Source of the DNA: Candidatus Kerfeldbacteria bacterium
Lineage (GTDB): Bacteria > Patescibacteriota > Patescibacteriia > SBBC01 > CAIJZX01
DNA length: 7,438 nt
NCBI GenBank assembly: GCA_016217865.1
Contig: JACRFO010000076.1
Span: 1-7,438, forward strand
Direction of reading: 5' to 3'
Positions within the stretch are counted from its first letter, which is position 1; the number at the start of each line of letters is the position of its first letter. The translations under genes and the position numbers were made by a program. Of the stretch, positions 5,816 to 7,438 are shown in pieces. Under the pieces are notes generated by a model. It was not told the origin of the DNA. It ran no database searches and worked only from the letters and a program-made list of their open reading frames with translations.

Positions 5816-7201
5816 ATGTATTGGGCGAATTTCCTCCACTTTTATCAGCCGCCGGCCCAAAAAGAGTTTTGGGTCAAGAAGATTTCAAATGAAAGTTACC
5901 GCGTCCTCGTCCGTGGCTTGTTAGAGAATCCCCAAGCGAAGCTGACGCTGAACATCAACGCAGTACTGACCGAATTCTTCGAACGCTATGGCGGTCAGGA
6001 CATTATCGATGGGTTGCGCACCCTGGCAGAGCGTGGCCAGATTGAGTTTACGGCCAGCGCGAAGTACCACCCCTTCCTACCGCTCATCCCTGACAGTGAA
6101 ATTCGCCGGCAAATCGAACTGAATACCGAGACCAATCGTCACTACTTCGGTGATGTCTACCAACCAAAAGGGTTCTTTCCTCCGGAAATGGGTTACAGCC
6201 GCAAGGTTGCCGACGTCGTTCGCGACATGGGCTATCAATGGATCATTATTGATGAGCTCGCCTACAGCGGCAAGATGAATGAGGTCAAGTGGGACACGCT
6301 CTACACGCTACACGGCGCCAACGACTTCTTCGTCTTCTTTCGCGAACGTGATACGAGCTTCCGGATTCTCTCCGCTGAAGTGGGAGTGAGCGTCTTCTCG
6401 GCGGGCATGCTCGTCAAGCTCCTCGGTGAGCGCCTGCAATCGAATGAGTACTTACTCACCGCAATGGACGGCGAAACGTTCGGCCACCATCGTCCTGGCC
6501 TCGACACCCTCCTGTTCGAGATGTACAACGTTCCCGAGTTGAAGTCTGTAACGCTCTCCGAGTTACCGCAGATGATTAAGCACCGGCAATCAGTTGATCC
6601 GCTGTCCTCGAGTTGGGCCTTGATGAAAAAGGACTTGGAGCAGAAGACGCCGTTCTCTCGCTGGTTTGACGAATCCAACCCAATTCACACCATGCAGTGG
6701 AAGCTCACGGACATGGCCATCGCCGGCATGAGCGCGCTCCCAGCTGACCACCCTGAATACCACCGTGTTCGCATTGCGCTCGACCGAGCCATTCACTCCG
6801 ATCAGTACTGGTGGGCTTCAGCGAGCCCGTGGTGGAGTATTGAAATGATCGAAGGGGGCGCCAAAGAACTCAACGATGTTATTCAGATCAATCCAATGTC
6901 ATCGGCCGCTGACAAAGCGACCGCTCAGCAGCTCTACCACGATATTGTCTTCACGGCCTTCGAGTGGCAACGGACCGACAAGATCAGCGAGCGCATCAAG
7001 GCATCAGACGAAGACGTGACGCAGCGCATCACGAAAGAAGTCCCACACATTGATAAGGCGGAGTTTGATGGCATGATCCGCAGTCTCGATAAACAAATGC
7101 TCACTGCCGCGAAGAACAAAGAATACGAACGGGCGGCGCAACTCCGCGATCGGATCACCGAGCTTGAGTCAAAGCGCGAACAGATAACCGGGCAATCGTA
7201 A
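5816..7201 (+). CDS. GH57 family glycoside hydrolase/glucanotransferase with C-terminal UVR domain (GH57b)
   Basis: A 461-residue paralogue of GH57a. The two proteins align without gaps over about the first 148 residues. The GH57 regions are HFYQPP (8-13), GQIEFT (74-79), FFPPEMGY with nucleophile E124, MDGETFGHHRPG with acid/base D218, and SDQYWWASASPWW (328-340). The catalytic pair is intact, so an active alpha-glucan hydrolase, transferase or branching enzyme is expected; substrate and linkage are inferred from glgA nearby. After a helical stretch (about 356-415) the protein ends in a UVR-type helical hairpin at about 416-451, which GH57a lacks. The 24-base gap before the gene carries an extended -10 but no Shine-Dalgarno. 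Its TAA overlaps the next ATG by one base. The ATG at 5816 is supported by alignment with GH57a. Confidence 0.88.
   Translation: MYWANFLHFYQPPAQKEFWVKKISNESYRVLVRGLLENPQAKLTLNINAVLTEFFERYGGQDIIDGLRTLAERGQIEFTASAKYHPFLPLIPDSEIRRQIELNTETNRHYFGDVYQPKGFFPPEMGYSRKVADVVRDMGYQWIIIDELAYSGKMNEVKWDTLYTLHGANDFFVFFRERDTSFRILSAEVGVSVFSAGMLVKLLGERLQSNEYLLTAMDGETFGHHRPGLDTLLFEMYNVPELKSVTLSELPQMIKHRQSVDPLSSSWALMKKDLEQKTPFSRWFDESNPIHTMQWKLTDMAIAGMSALPADHPEYHRVRIALDRAIHSDQYWWASASPWWSIEMIEGGAKELNDVIQINPMSSAADKATAQQLYHDIVFTAFEWQRTDKISERIKASDEDVTQRITKEVPHIDKAEFDGMIRSLDKQMLTAAKNKEYERAAQLRDRITELESKREQITGQS
7061..7168 (+). other. UVR (UvrB/UvrC) motif at the C-terminus of GH57b
   Basis: Residues 416-451 of GH57b match the UVR pattern: an acidic/hydrophobic first helix (EFDGMIRSLDKQMLTAA), a turn at KNKEY, and a second helix ERAAQLRDRITELE with the typical AAxLRDxIxxLE ending. 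In UvrB and UvrC this antiparallel helical hairpin drives UvrB-UvrC contact; it also occurs in ClpC-type and McsA proteins as a protein-protein contact element. Here a role in self-association or in docking to a UVR partner is inferred. Confidence 0.8.
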
Positions 7202-7438
7202 TGGCGGCAACCCAGCTTCCGTCCGGCCGGGCCGAACAGATTCGTCAGCTGTTGGCCGGGCTTCGGGTCCAACCACTCGACCGGCGTTACACGCCAGCGG
7301 CGGCGGCGGCCCGCGGCGACCGATATTACATGACGCCCGTCGTTGATACTCGTGGGCGTAGCGTTTGGTTAAAAGCGACCCTGCACGACACACCGTGGCT
7401 TCGCCATAGCCTCCGTGAAGAAATCCATCTCCAAAAAA
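7201..7438 (+). CDS. N-terminus of an unidentified protein, possibly kinase-like (cut by window edge)
   Basis: An open frame with no stop runs from the ATG at 7201 to the window end and gives 79 residues, starting MAATQLPSGRAEQIRQLLAG. The ATG shares its A with the TAA of GH57b (TAATG), so coupled translation is likely; no Shine-Dalgarno is seen. I do not recognise the family with confidence. The segment from Y42 has an alternating hydrophobic stretch, then SVWLKATLHD and LREEIHLQK. That order (a strand with Lys, then a helix with Glu) resembles the N-lobe of protein-kinase or aminoglycoside-phosphotransferase folds, to which sugar kinases such as maltokinase belong. With no catalytic loop visible this is only a guess; the existence of the gene is more secure than its function. 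Confidence 0.65.
   Translation, partial: MAATQLPSGRAEQIRQLLAGLRVQPLDRRYTPAAAAARGDRYYMTPVVDTRGRSVWLKATLHDTPWLRHSLREEIHLQK

Noticed and set aside
6301..6678. 125-codon open frame on the minus strand opposite GH57b
   Set aside because: It is antisense to the conserved GH57 core, has no motif and no start signals, and similar shadows occur opposite every gene here.

Overview
The window reads as a bacterial chromosome segment packed with genes: six complete protein genes, one gene cut by the right edge, and only one intergenic gap larger than 25 bases. I see no rRNA, tRNA, CRISPR array, transposase, integrase or plasmid/phage hallmark. TGA is used as a stop (ends of the membrane glycosyltransferase and of ruvC), so the code looks standard. 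Small overlapping genes, an almost complete lack of Shine-Dalgarno sequences, a yebC-ruvC pair, a DPDSFYH-type GT-C membrane protein and short GH57 enzymes together suggest an uncultured lineage, possibly Patescibacteria/CPR. That placement is inference from gene content, not a database result.

Layout. On the minus strand (1637 to 6) lies an STT3-like multi-spanning GT-C glycosyltransferase. A 265-base divergent intergenic region (1638-1902) follows. It holds a probable nearly leaderless extended -10 promoter for the glycosyltransferase, two imperfect hairpins, and a good sigma70-type promoter plus Shine-Dalgarno for the plus-strand genes. The plus strand then carries yebC (1903-2628), ruvC (2618-3112), glgA (3109-4581) and a GH57 glycoside hydrolase/transferase, here called GH57a (4568-5791), each overlapping the next by 4 to 14 bases. 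A 24-base gap containing an extended -10 motif leads into a paralogous second GH57 gene, GH57b (5816-7201), which carries a C-terminal UVR (UvrB/UvrC-type) helical hairpin. Its stop overlaps the start of a further gene by one base (TAATG). That gene runs off the window and may be kinase-like.

How they work together. yebC and ruvC are a familiar housekeeping pair (translation/transcription-associated YebC family protein and Holliday junction resolvase). Here they are fused by overlap to an alpha-glucan module: GlgA elongates alpha-1,4-glucan from a sugar nucleotide, and the two GH57 proteins would trim, transfer or branch the chains. No glgC, glgB, glgP or ruvA/ruvB is seen inside the window. 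The most unusual element is the UVR domain joined to a GH57 catalytic domain that retains both catalytic acids.
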